From assembly GCF_003569005.1 (NCBI RefSeq), contig NZ_BCUR01000004.1, positions 372,001 to 436,000 on the forward strand: a stretch of DNA of 64,000 nucleotides. The letters run 5' to 3'. The position numbers and the translations under genes are program-made. Positions 45,270 through 55,181 of this stretch are shown here, piece after piece (positions within the stretch are counted from its first letter, which is position 1; the number at the start of each line of letters is the position of its first letter). This DNA comes from Vibrio superstes. GTDB lineage: Bacteria; Pseudomonadota; Gammaproteobacteria; Enterobacterales; Vibrionaceae. Below the pieces are notes generated by a model, which made no database searches, was not told where the DNA came from, and worked only from the letters and a program-made list of their open reading frames with translations.

Positions 45270-46586
45270 TTATGATGCTAGTGGATCTGTTTTTGAAGCA
45301 ATCAAGCCGTTATTTATCTCAAGAATGTCTTGTTCGTTAAGAGTGCCAACCGCTTCTTTTAACTGAAGTACACTGATGATGTAGTTGTAACGAGCATCAG
45401 ATAGGTTACGTTTTGCCTCAAACACACGGCGAGTGAAGTCTAGAACGTCAACGATGGTACGCGAACCTACTTCATAGCCTGTTTCTACTGCCGCTAATGC
45501 GGATTCAGCAGAGATCAAAGATTGCTCGAATGCGCGGATAGAGCCGATGGTTGCATCGATGTTGTTGTTTGATGCGCGAACTGTTTTCACAACTGAACGA
45601 TAAGACGCTTCTAAGTCTTCGCTTACCGCTACGTAGTTGTACTCAGCTTGCTTAACTTGAGACGTAACGCTACCACCAGTATAAAGAGGTACAGAAAGGT
45701 TGATACCTAGGTTGTAGTTAGTGTCGTCAACATCTTGATCACTAAGAGTACCGTTAGCATAACCAGCACTAGCATCGAAGGTCAGTGATGGTAGGTGGCC
45801 AGAACTTGCTAGGCGAATGTTATCACGAGCAATGTCTTGGTTAATACGTGCTGCTAGCAAGCTTAGGTTTTGCGATTGAGCTTGATCCACCAGTGCGTCT
45901 GTAGACTTATCTGACTTAGAGGCAGAGAAGCGCTCAATATCTAGAATATCTAAATTCTGATGACCTATACCCGTGATTTCACGCAGTGTTTCATAGCTGT
46001 TTACTAGGTTGTTTCGAGCGATAACTTCTTCGGCTAGAACGCTATCGTACTCAGCTTGAGCTTCGTGCACGTTAGTGATCGCCGATAGACCTACTTCAAA
46101 GCGTTGTTTCTCTTGATCAAGCTGGCGTTCAACCGCACTTTTTTCGGCTTGTACGAATTCTAGGCTGTCTTGAGCACGCAGTACTTCAAAGTAAGCCGTT
46201 GCTACTCGAAGGATCAGTTCTTGCTGCTGCGCTGCATATGCAGAGTCGGCCTGACGTGCGTTCTTCTCTGCAGTCTCAAGAGTTACCCAGCTAGAGCGTT
46301 GATAAAGCTCTTGGCTTAGACCAATACCTGCGGTAAATGCATTGTCTTCTGCTCCAAAGTAGCTCTCGCCATAGTTGTAACCAGCAGTTAGGTTAATTTG
46401 AGGTAGCAAGGTACTGCGTGATGAGGTGACGGATTCAAAAGCCGCATCGCGTTGAGCAGCAGAGCGTAAAAGCGTTGGGTCGCTATTCTTGGCCTGGTTG
46501 TAAACGGCAGCTAGATTCTCCGCCATAGTGGGTAGAGATAACCCACCTAGTGAAATTGATACTAAAATGGACAGCGCTTTCTTCAT
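45270..46586 (-). CDS. tolC: Outer-membrane efflux channel TolC
   Basis: Trimeric outer-membrane exit duct for RND, MFS and ABC pumps and type I secretion. 438 residues. A signal peptide (KKALSILVSISLGGLSLPTMA) precedes ENLAAVYNQAKNSDPTLL. Two structural repeats of the long-helix/strand layout are visible (SSVTLETAEKNA region and the later PLYTGGSVTSQVKQA). The ends DVLDFTRRVFEAKRNLSDAR are typical of TolC. It is followed by the terminator it shares with hldE and divergent from nudF, the same order as E. coli. Confidence 0.95.
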   Translation of the reverse strand: MKKALSILVSISLGGLSLPTMAENLAAVYNQAKNSDPTLLRSAAQRDAAFESVTSSRSTLLPQINLTAGYNYGESYFGAEDNAFTAGIGLSQELYQRSSWVTLETAEKNARQADSAYAAQQQELILRVATAYFEVLRAQDSLEFVQAEKSAVERQLDQEKQRFEVGLSAITNVHEAQAEYDSVLAEEVIARNNLVNSYETLREITGIGHQNLDILDIERFSASKSDKSTDALVDQAQSQNLSLLAARINQDIARDNIRLASSGHLPSLTFDASAGYANGTLSDQDVDDTNYNLGINLSVPLYTGGSVTSQVKQAEYNYVAVSEDLEASYRSVVKTVRASNNNIDATIGSIRAFEQSLISAESALAAVETGYEVGSRTIVDVLDFTRRVFEAKRNLSDARYNYIISVLQLKEAVGTLNEQDILEINNGLIASKTDPLAS

Positions 46587-46630
46587 TGTCGTAACTCTTC
46601 CTGCTACTTAAATTCGTGTTTAATAACTAG

Positions 46631-46660
46631 ATTATAGTTCTGTGTTTCTATGTGGGTCGA
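46631..46660 (-). promoter_or_regulatory. Candidate sigma-70 promoter of tolC
   Basis: On the minus strand a TATAAT -10 (46631-46636) lies 18 bases after TCGACC (46655-46660), a 4-of-6 match to TTGACA, 45 bases before the tolC ATG. Confidence 0.4.
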
Positions 46661-46847
46661 TTTTACACAGTCTTGTATAGAGTACTACAAAAACGAGTAA
46701 AAACCCTATTGTTACATGCCTTAGTTCAAAACTTTCATGATCTTATATAAGGCTGCGGTAATCTTTCTGAAGACGTGGGAGTAATTTGATGGTCAACGCT
46801 GTCTACACTTGATAGGTTTGTTCAATTACTTACTGCAGAGAACCTCT

Positions 46848-47483
46848 ATGTCCAACGATAGCTCCTATCCTACTTTTCACAACGATGACGTCGAAATCCT
46901 TGCGACTGATACCTTGTTTAAAGGCTTCTTTAGCCTAGTCAAAGTGAAGTTTCGCCATCGTTTGTTTGCTGGTGGATGGAGTGAAGAGATTGAGCGTGAG
47001 CTGTTTGAGCGGGGGCATGCCGTTGCTATGTTGCCTTATGATCCGGTAACTGATCAGGTAGTAATGGTAGAGCAGATTCGAGTGGGCGCGCTAGGTGAGG
47101 CAAGACCCTGGCAGTTAGAAATCGTGGCTGGAATGTTAGATAAAGAGGGTGAAGACCCTATAGATGTGGCAAAACGAGAAGCGGTGGAAGAGGCTGGCCT
47201 TGACGTGACCCATATAAAACACATTAGTGGCTATTATCCATCGGCCGGCGGATGCTCGGAGCGATTGGAGTTGTTCGTCGGGCAGATCAAAGCACCAACT
47301 TCAGCTGGTGTGTTTGGATTAGAGTCAGAAGGTGAAGATATTCGTGTTCATATTTTGACCAGAGAGGAAGCTTATGAGATGGTTAAAAATGGTACAATTG
47401 AGAACGCAGCATCAATTATTACGATTCAATGGCTGATGCTGAATCACCAACAACTGAGGGCGCAATGGGCAGTTCAAGGCTAG
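46848..47483 (+). CDS. nudF: ADP-ribose diphosphatase (Nudix)
   Basis: Cleaves ADP-ribose to AMP and ribose 5-phosphate. 211 residues from ATG 46848; an in-frame start 39 bases earlier is less likely. The Nudix box runs from GMLDKEG through REAVEEAGL; one extra residue separates the first glycine from the conserved glutamate compared with the standard G-x5-E spacing, while E-x7-REUxEEXGU is normal. The catalytic glutamates are present. It is first in a nudF-yqiB-cpdA-yqiA run, divergent from tolC, as in E. coli. Confidence 0.92.
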   Translation: MSNDSSYPTFHNDDVEILATDTLFKGFFSLVKVKFRHRLFAGGWSEEIERELFERGHAVAMLPYDPVTDQVVMVEQIRVGALGEARPWQLEIVAGMLDKEGEDPIDVAKREAVEEAGLDVTHIKHISGYYPSAGGCSERLELFVGQIKAPTSAGVFGLESEGEDIRVHILTREEAYEMVKNGTIENAASIITIQWLMLNHQQLRAQWAVQG

Positions 47484-47905
47484 TGGGTTCAAATTATCAT
47501 GTTGATTTTGCAGGACTCATGCGACTGTACGAGACCAACTACGCCAAATTAAACGCTCTACTTCCTCGCCAACCTGAAGTTGGAAACAAGCGAACCTATC
47601 AAGTTCAATCTCAGGTTTATCAGATAAATGTGCTTGAGATAACTCGCTACACGACCTTAGTTGATGTGTTTCAGTGTGATGAAGCTCCCACTTTTCCACT
47701 TCCGCACATGACTGTGCGCTTATATCACGACGCAAGGGTTGCAGAAGTGTGTGCAAGTGAAAAAATGAGGGTAACTCATGCAAGATACGATTACCCCAAC
47801 AAAAGAATGATGCAGAAGGATGAAAAGCACCAGCTCAATCAATTCCTTGGAGACTGGCTGACATTCTGCCTAAAAATGGGTATCAGTAGAGAGCCCTTAC
47901 TGTGA
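47465..47905 (+). CDS. yqiB: DUF1249 protein YqiB
   Basis: A 146-residue protein of the DUF1249 family; E. coli YqiB is 140. The conserved block STRYTTL-like (ITRYTTLVDVFQ), PHMTVRLYHDARVAEVC and ARYDYPNKRMMQKDEKHQLN is clear. I start at ATG 47465, preceded by GAGGG, giving a 19-base overlap with nudF; an in-frame ATG at 47429 would overlap more and add residues not seen in the family. Its function is unknown. Confidence 0.9.
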   Translation: MGSSRLVGSNYHVDFAGLMRLYETNYAKLNALLPRQPEVGNKRTYQVQSQVYQINVLEITRYTTLVDVFQCDEAPTFPLPHMTVRLYHDARVAEVCASEKMRVTHARYDYPNKRMMQKDEKHQLNQFLGDWLTFCLKMGISREPLL

Positions 47906-47938
47906 GCTCAGGCAAAAATAAAATTGGAAAGACAGATT

Positions 47939-48757
47939 GTGGAACCACAGATAGTTGCGACGGAAGAGACCGTCCAATTAGTACAGATTACAGATACACA
48001 CTTATTCGCTGACGACGAAGGATGTCTGCTAAGTGTTAATACAGGTCAGAGCTTCATTGCAACTGTAAACGATATCGTTGAACGAAATGTTGAGTTTGAC
48101 GCGATTGTGGCGACAGGAGATATTTCTCAAGATCACTCTGCAGCTTCCTATACTCGCTTTGCTGATGGAATCAAACCCCTCGAAAAGCAATGCTATTGGT
48201 TACCTGGCAACCATGACCAAAAGTCGAATATGGTCACTGTATTACCTTCACCTCAGATCCAAGAAGTAGGGCATGTGCTCGCTGGCGAATACTGGCAAAT
48301 CATCATGCTCGACAGCCAAGTTGAGGGCCTGCCGCACGGCTACCTTGAGACAGATCAGCTTGAATTGCTTCACAATAAACTGGCTGAGTTTCCAGAGCGA
48401 CATACTCTCGTATTGCTGCACCATAACGCTCTGCCGATTGGTAGCGCTTGGTTAGATCAGCACAAACTGCAACGTGCTCATCAATTTTGGGAAGTGCTAG
48501 GACGACATCAAAATGTTCGTGCAGTACTAGGCGGACATGTGCATCAAGATTTTGAAAAAGAACATAACGGTGTTCGCGTTCTGGCGACCCCGTCAACGTG
48601 TATCCAATTTAAAGCAAACAACGATGAATTTGCTCTCGATACCTTATCTCCAGGCTGGCGTCACTTACAACTGCATAAAGATGGTCAATTAGAGTCACAA
48701 GTGCATCGACTAGAAGAGGGCTGCTTTATCCCTGATTTCGAGGCTGAAGGGTACTAA
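47939..48757 (+). CDS. cpdA: 3',5'-cyclic AMP phosphodiesterase
   Basis: Hydrolyses cAMP to AMP and so lowers CRP activity. About 272 residues from GTG 47939, which has GGAAAGA in front; a TTG at 47924 is an alternative. Class III phosphodiesterase motifs: QITDTHLF, VATGDISQDHS, LPGNHD, LLLHHNALPIG and GGHVHQDF. The C-terminal part TPSTCIQFK and LDTLSPGWR is nearly that of E. coli CpdA. It lies between yqiB and yqiA and abuts yqiA. Confidence 0.95.
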   Translation: MEPQIVATEETVQLVQITDTHLFADDEGCLLSVNTGQSFIATVNDIVERNVEFDAIVATGDISQDHSAASYTRFADGIKPLEKQCYWLPGNHDQKSNMVTVLPSPQIQEVGHVLAGEYWQIIMLDSQVEGLPHGYLETDQLELLHNKLAEFPERHTLVLLHHNALPIGSAWLDQHKLQRAHQFWEVLGRHQNVRAVLGGHVHQDFEKEHNGVRVLATPSTCIQFKANNDEFALDTLSPGWRHLQLHKDGQLESQVHRLEEGCFIPDFEAEGY

Positions 48758-49351
48758 ATGCCGATTCAGTCCAAGCCAGCACTACTTCTTTATTTGCACG
48801 GCTTCAATAGCTCTCCGCAGTCTCTAAAGGCGCAAGTTATGGCTGAGTTCTGCGCTGAGTATCGGCCAGATATTCGCTTTGTTGCACCTCAATTGCCGGT
48901 TTATCCTGAGTCTTGTGTTCAAATGCTCGAGCAGTTGTGTGATGAGCTGATCTTGGAATATCAAGTGGGACTAGTGGGAAGCTCTATGGGGGGCTATTTA
49001 TCGACGTGGCTCAACAAAAAATACGGCTTCAAAGCGGCATTGGTAAACCCTGCAGTCAAGCCTTATGAACTGTTGCAAGATTTTCTTGGACCACAGCTGA
49101 ACCCATATACTCAAGAACAGTATTTATTAGAATCTGTACATGTTGAGCAGCTTCGCGCCATCGATGTGCCAGAGATCAACAATACGTCTGATTTTTGGTT
49201 GCTACAGCAACAAGGTGATGAAGTTCTGAATTACCAGCAAGCGGTAGATAAATACCACGGGTGCAAACAAACCGTCGAAGAGGGCGGTAATCATAGTTTT
49301 GTTGGGTTTGAGCGCTACCCAAGCGCGATAGTAGAGTTTCTTCAACTTTAG
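48758..49351 (+). CDS. yqiA: YqiA esterase (alpha/beta hydrolase)
   Basis: A 197-residue esterase active on palmitoyl-CoA and nitrophenyl esters in E. coli. The oxyanion segment YLHGFNSSP, the nucleophile elbow GSSMGGYLS, the acid in QQQGDEVL and the histidine in EGGNHSF make a full catalytic triad. Its ATG directly follows the cpdA stop with no gap, so the two are coupled. It is the last gene of the run before a 450-base gap. Confidence 0.93.
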   Translation: MPIQSKPALLLYLHGFNSSPQSLKAQVMAEFCAEYRPDIRFVAPQLPVYPESCVQMLEQLCDELILEYQVGLVGSSMGGYLSTWLNKKYGFKAALVNPAVKPYELLQDFLGPQLNPYTQEQYLLESVHVEQLRAIDVPEINNTSDFWLLQQQGDEVLNYQQAVDKYHGCKQTVEEGGNHSFVGFERYPSAIVEFLQL

Positions 49352-49804
49352 GGCCAGAAGCCATTTACTCGTCATTGAGCGTCTTTTACTTAGATGGCTA
49401 AGCGGCAAGCCACTCGTCTCGATTAAATAACTTCTGATCGAGCAAAACTTAATCGCAAAAGGTCAGCAGGCCCTAGGCTAAACCTTAATCTCATTGCATG
49501 TGAATTGCCTGAATAGCACACAATCATCATGCTTTTTAATCAGGAAGTCAGTGCAAACTTGACATAACTGCCACAGCGCCAGACTATGTAATGTAGCCAA
49601 GTTGTATCGCGGTTTGTGGAAGACTTACGAACACTTCAAACTCAATTCATCTACATTCAACGCTAAACAGCTATTTGCACCCGATGTGGTGCGAGTCAGG
49701 GTTTCTGAGTTTCGATACACAGAAACACTCCAACCAAGTAGGTTGCGACTTTTCTCATTGATGAGAAGCGATGTTTAACAACGCCAAGAGTAAATTTTCA
49801 AATT
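49352..49804. other. Intergenic region between yqiA and parE
   Basis: About 450 bases with no credible coding frame. A perfect TTGACA occurs at 49559-49564 but without a well-spaced -10. Two small hairpins (GTTTCTG / CAGAAAC at 49701-49726; TTCTCAT / ATGAGAA at 49752-49767) are near parE. Presumably it holds the parE promoter and a long leader. No tRNA or known RNA is seen. Confidence 0.55.
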
Positions 49805-51685
49805 ATGACTGAACAATATAACGCTGGGGCGATAGAGGTCTTAAATGGCCTAGAGCCAGTCCGCCGTCGCCCGGGCATGTATACCGACACTGTGCGTCCC
49901 AACCACCTTGGGCAAGAAGTTATCGATAACAGTGTCGATGAAGCGTTAGCAGGGCATGCGTCTAAAGTACAAGTTATTCTTCATCCCGATCAATCTCTAG
50001 AAGTCATTGATGATGGTCGTGGTATGCCGGTGGATATCCACCCAGAGGAAGGCGTGTCAGGTGTTGAACTTATTCTATGTAAGCTGCATGCGGGCGGTAA
50101 GTTCTCCAACAAGAACTACCAATTCTCAGGCGGTTTGCACGGCGTGGGTATTTCTGTTGTAAACGCACTCTCTAAGCGCGTTGAGGTCAATGTTCGTCGT
50201 GACGGTCAGGTATATCAGATTGCTTTTGAGCATGGCGACAAAGTACAAGACCTGACCGTGGTTGGCACTTGCGGCAAACGCAACAGTGGTACAAGCGTTC
50301 ACTTCTGGCCTGACAGTAAATACTTCGACTCGGGCAATTTCTCAGTCACTCGACTGATCAACAATCTAAGAGCGAAAGCGGTTCTGTGCCCAGGTCTTGA
50401 AATCACTTTTAGCGATAAAGTGAACGGAAAGGATCATAAGTGGTATTACGAAAGTGGCCTAAAAGATTACCTAGCCGAAGGTGTTAAAGGGTACACACTG
50501 CTACCAGAAACCCCATTTACTGGCCAGTTCTCTGCAGAAACTGAGGCCGCTGATTGGGCGATTATCTGGCAACCAGAGGGTGGTGAACTCATCACTGAGA
50601 GCTACGTTAACCTGATCCCTACCCCTCAAGGTGGTACTCATGTTAATGGTCTACGTCAGGGACTGCTGGATGCGATGCGTGAATTTTGTGAATTCCGCAA
50701 CCTGCTACCTCGTGGCGTAAAACTGACCGGTGACGATGTATTTGAGCGCTGTTCTTACGTGCTATCAATCAAGATGCAAGACCCGCAATTTGCAGGACAA
50801 ACCAAAGAGCGTCTCTCTTCACGTCAATGTGCCGCGTTTGTTTCTGGTGTGGTGAAGGACGGGTTTAGTCTTTGGTTGAATGAAACCCCGCATATTGCTG
50901 AACAGCTAGCAGACGCGTGTATTGCCAATGCGCATCGCCGCATGCGAGCAAGCAAAAAAGTGGTGCGTAAGAAGGTAGCCTCTGGCCCAGCACTGCCTGG
51001 TAAATTGACTGATTGCTCAGTACAAGATTTGGCTCGTACAGAACTCTTCCTAGTGGAGGGTGACTCTGCGGGTGGCTCGGCTAAGCAGGCCCGCGATCGC
51101 GAGTTTCAAGCCATTATGCCCCTGCGCGGTAAGATCCTTAATACGTGGGAAGTCAGTGCTGATCAGGTACTGGCTTCGCAAGAGGTACATGATATTTCTG
51201 TGGCTCTTGGTATAGACCCCGATACCGAAAGCCTAGATGGTCTGCGTTACGGTAAGATCTGTATTCTAGCGGATGCGGACTCCGATGGGTTGCATATCGC
51301 AACCTTGCTTTGTGCCCTATTTACTCGTCATTTCAGCTCGCTAGTACGTGCAGGTCACGTCTACGTTGCCATGCCACCGCTGTTCAGAATTGATTGTGGC
51401 AAAGAGGTGTTTTATGCCCTTGATGAAGACGAAAAAGAAGGGGTACTTGAGCGTTTAAGTAAGAAGCGAGCCAAGATCAATGTACAACGATTTAAAGGCT
51501 TGGGTGAAATGAACCCACTGCAACTTCGCGAAACTACGATGGACCCTAATACTCGTCGTCTAGTGCAACTGACGATAGATGATGATGAACAGACAATGGA
51601 AATGCTGGACATGCTGTTGGGCAAGAAACGCGCGGACGATCGCCGTCATTGGCTGCAAAGTAACGGCGATATGGCCGAGGTATAA
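49805..51685 (+). CDS. parE: DNA topoisomerase IV subunit B
   Basis: ATPase subunit of the decatenase. 626 residues (E. coli 630). The GHKL ATPase domain has [28 protein letters not shown] and [15 protein letters not shown]. The TOPRIM domain has [20 protein letters not shown], with PLRGKILN and the DADSDGLHI metal site. It is followed by parC after two bases, an operon; in E. coli parE and parC are separated by other genes. No ribosome site is strong at the start. Confidence 0.97.
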   Translation: MTEQYNAGAIEVLNGLEPVRRRPGMYTDTVRPNHLGQEVIDNSVDEALAGHASKVQVILHPDQSLEVIDDGRGMPVDIHPEEGVSGVELILCKLHAGGKFSNKNYQFSGGLHGVGISVVNALSKRVEVNVRRDGQVYQIAFEHGDKVQDLTVVGTCGKRNSGTSVHFWPDSKYFDSGNFSVTRLINNLRAKAVLCPGLEITFSDKVNGKDHKWYYESGLKDYLAEGVKGYTLLPETPFTGQFSAETEAADWAIIWQPEGGELITESYVNLIPTPQGGTHVNGLRQGLLDAMREFCEFRNLLPRGVKLTGDDVFERCSYVLSIKMQDPQFAGQTKERLSSRQCAAFVSGVVKDGFSLWLNETPHIAEQLADACIANAHRRMRASKKVVRKKVASGPALPGKLTDCSVQDLARTELFLVEGDSAGGSAKQARDREFQAIMPLRGKILNTWEVSADQVLASQEVHDISVALGIDPDTESLDGLRYGKICILADADSDGLHIATLLCALFTRHFSSLVRAGHVYVAMPPLFRIDCGKEVFYALDEDEKEGVLERLSKKRAKINVQRFKGLGEMNPLQLRETTMDPNTRRLVQLTIDDDEQTMEMLDMLLGKKRADDRRHWLQSNGDMAEV

Positions 51686-51687
51686 GA

Positions 51688-53940
51688 ATGTCGAACGAGA
51701 TTACATATGATGGCGTAGAGCAGCTTCCGCTGCGCAAATTCACTGAAGACGCCTATCTAAATTATTCAATGTACGTGATTATGGATCGTGCATTGCCTTA
51801 TATCGGTGACGGCTTAAAGCCGGTTCAGCGTCGTATTATTTATGCGATGTCAGAGCTAGGCTTATCGGCTTCGGCTAAATATAAGAAATCAGCACGTACC
51901 GTGGGTGATGTACTCGGTAAGTACCATCCACACGGCGATTCTGCGTGTTACGAAGCCATGGTATTGATGGCGCAGCCATTTACCTATCGTTATCCGCTCG
52001 TCGACGGGCAAGGTAACTGGGGTGCTCCAGATGACCCGAAATCCTTTGCTGCAATGCGTTACACCGAATCCAAACTTTCTAAGTTTGCTGAGGTGCTACT
52101 TGGCGAACTAGGTCAAGGCACGGTTGAATGGCAACCAAACTTTGATGGTTCTATGAAAGAGCCTCAAATGTTGCCTGCGCGCCTGCCGCATATTCTGCTT
52201 AACGGCATTACGGGTATTGCCGTTGGTATGGCAACCGACATACCGCCGCACAATGTGCGTGAAGTGGCCGATGCCACCATGACCTTGATTGACAATCCCA
52301 AAGCAGAATTGCCAGATGTTATGCAATTTGTGCAGGGGCCAGATTATCCAACAGAAGCCGAGATCATCACGCCAAAACCCGATATTGAGAAGATCTATCG
52401 TACTGGACGTGGCAGCATTAAGATGCGCGCGGTATGGCATAAAGAAGCCGGTGACGTCGTCATTACCGCTCTGCCACATCAGGTTTCGGGTTCTAAACTG
52501 CTTGAGCAAATAGCGAGTCAAATGCGCGCGAAGAAACTACCTATGGTGGACGATCTTCGTGACGAATCTGATCATGAGAACCCAACACGAATTGTTATCG
52601 TGCCTCGCTCAAACCGTGTGGATTGTGATCAGTTAATGAATCACTTATTCGCTTCAACGGATTTAGAGAAGAACTACCGCGTTAACCTGAATATGATTGG
52701 TTTAGACAAGCGACCTCAGGTGAAAGGCCTTGTTCAGATTCTAAAAGAGTGGATTGAGTTTCGCCGTGCAACCGTGCGTCGTCGCTTGCAGTATCGCCTT
52801 GACAAAATCATGGCGCGTTTGCATATTCTTGAGGGCTTATTAGTTGCCTACCTGAACATCGATGAAGTGATTGAGATTATCCGTACACAGGATGATCCAA
52901 AAGCGGTATTGATGTCTCGCTTTGAGCTTTCTGAGATTCAAGCGGATGCAATCTTGGACACCAAATTACGCCAATTGGCGAAATTGGAAGAGTTTAAGAT
53001 CCGCGGTGAGCAAGATGAGCTAGAAAAAGAGCGTAAGCAGTTAGAGTTATTGCTTGGTTCTGAACGACGCATGAATACGCTCCTTAAGAAGGAACTTCAA
53101 GCGGATGCCGATAAATTTGGTGATGATCGCCGCTCTCCAATTGTTGAGCGTGCGGAAGCAAGAGCACTGACAGAGAAAGATCTACTACCAAGCGAACCTA
53201 TCACCGTAGTCTTGTCAGAGAAGGGCTGGATTCGTCATGCCAAAGGTCATGAGGTTGATGCTTCTACTCTAAACTATAAGTCTGGTGACAAGTTCCTTAC
53301 TTCAGCAAGGGGTAAGAGTAATCAGCAGGCCGTGTTCTTAGGCTCTGATGGGCGAAGTTATTCATTAGAATCGCATTCGCTGCCTTCCGCAAGAAGCCAG
53401 GGCGAGCCGATTACTGGGCGTTTGAATATCTCAACTGGAACTAGCATTCGACAGGTTCTAATGGGGGATGATGAGCAGTTATGGCTAGTGGGCTCTGATG
53501 CAGGCTATGGGTTTGTTTGTCGCGGTAGTGACTTATTGTCGAAAAACCGCAGTGGTAAGGCTTTAGTTAACCTACCGCAGGCGGCAGAGATCATGTCACC
53601 AAGTGCGATATCAGACCTTGATAGTGATGAAATCTTAGCGATAACTAACCTTGGCCGCATGCTGATCTTTGCAATAAAAGATCTGCCACAACTTGGTAAG
53701 GGTAAGGGTAATAAGATCATCAATATTCCTTCTGCAAAAGCGAAGAGCAGAGAGGAGTTCGTTACTCAGCTGATTTCTATACCTGCTGACGCAACCATTA
53801 CTCTGTACGCGGGCAAACGTAAGCTTGGTCTGAAACCAGCTGACCTTGAAAACTTCAGGGGCGAAAGAGGACGTCGTGGTGCAATGCTACCGCGTGGCTT
53901 GCAGCGAGTTACCGAGATCGAAGTGCAGACTAAAGAGTAA
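51688..53940 (+). CDS. parC: DNA topoisomerase IV subunit A
   Basis: DNA-breaking subunit of topoisomerase IV. 750 residues (E. coli 752). The catalytic tyrosine is in [11 protein letters not shown]. The quinolone-resistance region [20 protein letters not shown] keeps the serine and glutamate of sensitive E. coli ParC (S80, E84). The C-terminal domain is a beta-pinwheel with repeats such as [18 protein letters not shown]. It starts two bases after parE, so both subunits are made from one message, and a terminator follows. Confidence 0.97.
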   Translation: MSNEITYDGVEQLPLRKFTEDAYLNYSMYVIMDRALPYIGDGLKPVQRRIIYAMSELGLSASAKYKKSARTVGDVLGKYHPHGDSACYEAMVLMAQPFTYRYPLVDGQGNWGAPDDPKSFAAMRYTESKLSKFAEVLLGELGQGTVEWQPNFDGSMKEPQMLPARLPHILLNGITGIAVGMATDIPPHNVREVADATMTLIDNPKAELPDVMQFVQGPDYPTEAEIITPKPDIEKIYRTGRGSIKMRAVWHKEAGDVVITALPHQVSGSKLLEQIASQMRAKKLPMVDDLRDESDHENPTRIVIVPRSNRVDCDQLMNHLFASTDLEKNYRVNLNMIGLDKRPQVKGLVQILKEWIEFRRATVRRRLQYRLDKIMARLHILEGLLVAYLNIDEVIEIIRTQDDPKAVLMSRFELSEIQADAILDTKLRQLAKLEEFKIRGEQDELEKERKQLELLLGSERRMNTLLKKELQADADKFGDDRRSPIVERAEARALTEKDLLPSEPITVVLSEKGWIRHAKGHEVDASTLNYKSGDKFLTSARGKSNQQAVFLGSDGRSYSLESHSLPSARSQGEPITGRLNISTGTSIRQVLMGDDEQLWLVGSDAGYGFVCRGSDLLSKNRSGKALVNLPQAAEIMSPSAISDLDSDEILAITNLGRMLIFAIKDLPQLGKGKGNKIINIPSAKAKSREEFVTQLISIPADATITLYAGKRKLGLKPADLENFRGERGRRGAMLPRGLQRVTEIEVQTKE

Positions 53941-53963
53941 GTTGATTTCAGTTTGATCCATTA

Positions 53964-53991
53964 ATAAAAAACCGCCTCGGCGGTTTTTTTA
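53964..53991. terminator. Bidirectional terminator between parC and degS
   Basis: A GC stem ACCGC / GCGGT with extended A and T runs (AAAAA before, seven T after) lies between convergent genes. Confidence 0.88.
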
Positions 53992-53995
53992 TTAG

Positions 53996-55078
53996 CTATT
54001 GTTTTTGGGGAGTGAAGTTTCTGGTGTCTTCACCAATCTCAACGGTTAGCTCTTTTTGTTTTCCATCTCTAACCACCACCACTTGTACTTCAGCGCCAGG
54101 GCGAGCATCCGTCACCGCATCCATTACATTCTGTCTATTGTCTGCAACCATATCACCAATTTTTACTATGATGTCTTGTGCCTTGATGCCGGCTTTATCC
54201 GCTGGACCGCCGGGCTCGACCCCTAAGACAATAATTCCGCCGGTGAAATTGCCAGCGAGCAAACGGTTGGTCATAGAGCTGATGTCTTGGCCATCAACAC
54301 CAATGTAGCCACGGATGACGCGACCATCAGCAATGATTTTATTCATGATCTTCGAAGCAAGTTTTTGCGGAATGGCAAAGGAGATACCGTAGGTTTCAAG
54401 ATCGGTGGCTTGCTGGAAGGAGGCGGTGTTGATTCCGACGAGTTCGCCTTGGGAGTTCACCAAGGCGCCACCTGAGTTACCTTCATTAATTGCTGCATCG
54501 GTTTGAATGAAGGCCTGTCTTCCATCGGTACTTATAGATGAGCGTCCAGTGGCTGAGATAATGCCAAAGGTGGTGGTTTGCCCAAGGTTATAGGGGTTGC
54601 CTATCGCAAGTACAATATCGCCGACCTTTGCCGAATAGTCTGGATTTAGAGGGATGACGGGGAGATCTGACATGGATATTTGCAATACAGCAATGTCGGT
54701 TCGTCTGTCTTGGCCAATTAATTGTGCGCTGGCTACTCGACCATCTTGTAAGGCGACAATCACCTGATCGGCGCTGGCGACCACATGATAATTAGTAATG
54801 ATATAACCCTTGTCATTCACTATGACGCCAGATCCCAAACCCTGAGTTTTTAGTTTACTGCGATTATCTTCAGAGTATTGGCGACTGTAGATATTAACGA
54901 CTGCTGGGGCGGCACGTCTCACGGCTTGATTGAATGAGATTGGACCGGATGCGACTAGCGCTTCATGAGGTTCGGTTGGTGCGGGTATGATTTTACTACG
55001 CAGATCGGGTACCACAGCAATTACCAAGGCGGCTGCAACCAACCCAAGTAAAATAGAGCGCAATAAAAATCTCAGCAT
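53996..55078 (-). CDS. degS: Site-1 protease DegS (sigma-E activation)
   Basis: Inner-membrane-anchored periplasmic serine protease that senses misfolded porins by its PDZ domain and starts cleavage of the anti-sigma factor RseA. 360 residues from ATG 55078 (AGGGAAAC in front). An N-terminal anchor helix (LRFLLRSILLGLVAAALVIA) is followed by the trypsin-like domain: His in TNYHVVASAD, Asp in RRTDIAVLQI, Ser in EGNSGGALVN. One PDZ domain follows. It is next to degQ in the same orientation, 103 bases downstream, as in E. coli. Confidence 0.96.
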   Translation of the reverse strand: MLRFLLRSILLGLVAAALVIAVVPDLRSKIIPAPTEPHEALVASGPISFNQAVRRAAPAVVNIYSRQYSEDNRSKLKTQGLGSGVIVNDKGYIITNYHVVASADQVIVALQDGRVASAQLIGQDRRTDIAVLQISMSDLPVIPLNPDYSAKVGDIVLAIGNPYNLGQTTTFGIISATGRSSISTDGRQAFIQTDAAINEGNSGGALVNSQGELVGINTASFQQATDLETYGISFAIPQKLASKIMNKIIADGRVIRGYIGVDGQDISSMTNRLLAGNFTGGIIVLGVEPGGPADKAGIKAQDIIVKIGDMVADNRQNVMDAVTDARPGAEVQVVVVRDGKQKELTVEIGEDTRNFTPQKQ

Positions 55079-55136
55079 GTTTCCCTCAAAAGTGCGGTGT
55101 ATTACAGCAAAGCATAACACTCAATTTTGAGTAAAG

Positions 55137-55160
55137 AAAAGGGAAGCCGCTGGGCTTCCC
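55137..55160 (-). terminator. Terminator between degQ and degS
   Basis: An 8-bp stem (GGGAAGCC / GGCTTCCC) with a 4-base loop is followed on the minus strand by TTTTC, 22 bases past the degQ stop, so degS may also use its own promoter. Confidence 0.8.
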
Positions 55161-55181
55161 TAATTAAGTCAATGGTTTGCT

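Noticed and set aside
49559..49564. Perfect TTGACA in the yqiA-parE gap as a promoter
   Set aside because: The nearest -10-like sequence (TATGTA) is 20 bases away, outside the normal spacing, so I did not call a promoter.
52108..52521. 137-codon minus-strand frame inside parC
   Set aside because: Antisense to a strongly conserved gene, with no ribosome site and no recognisable family feature.
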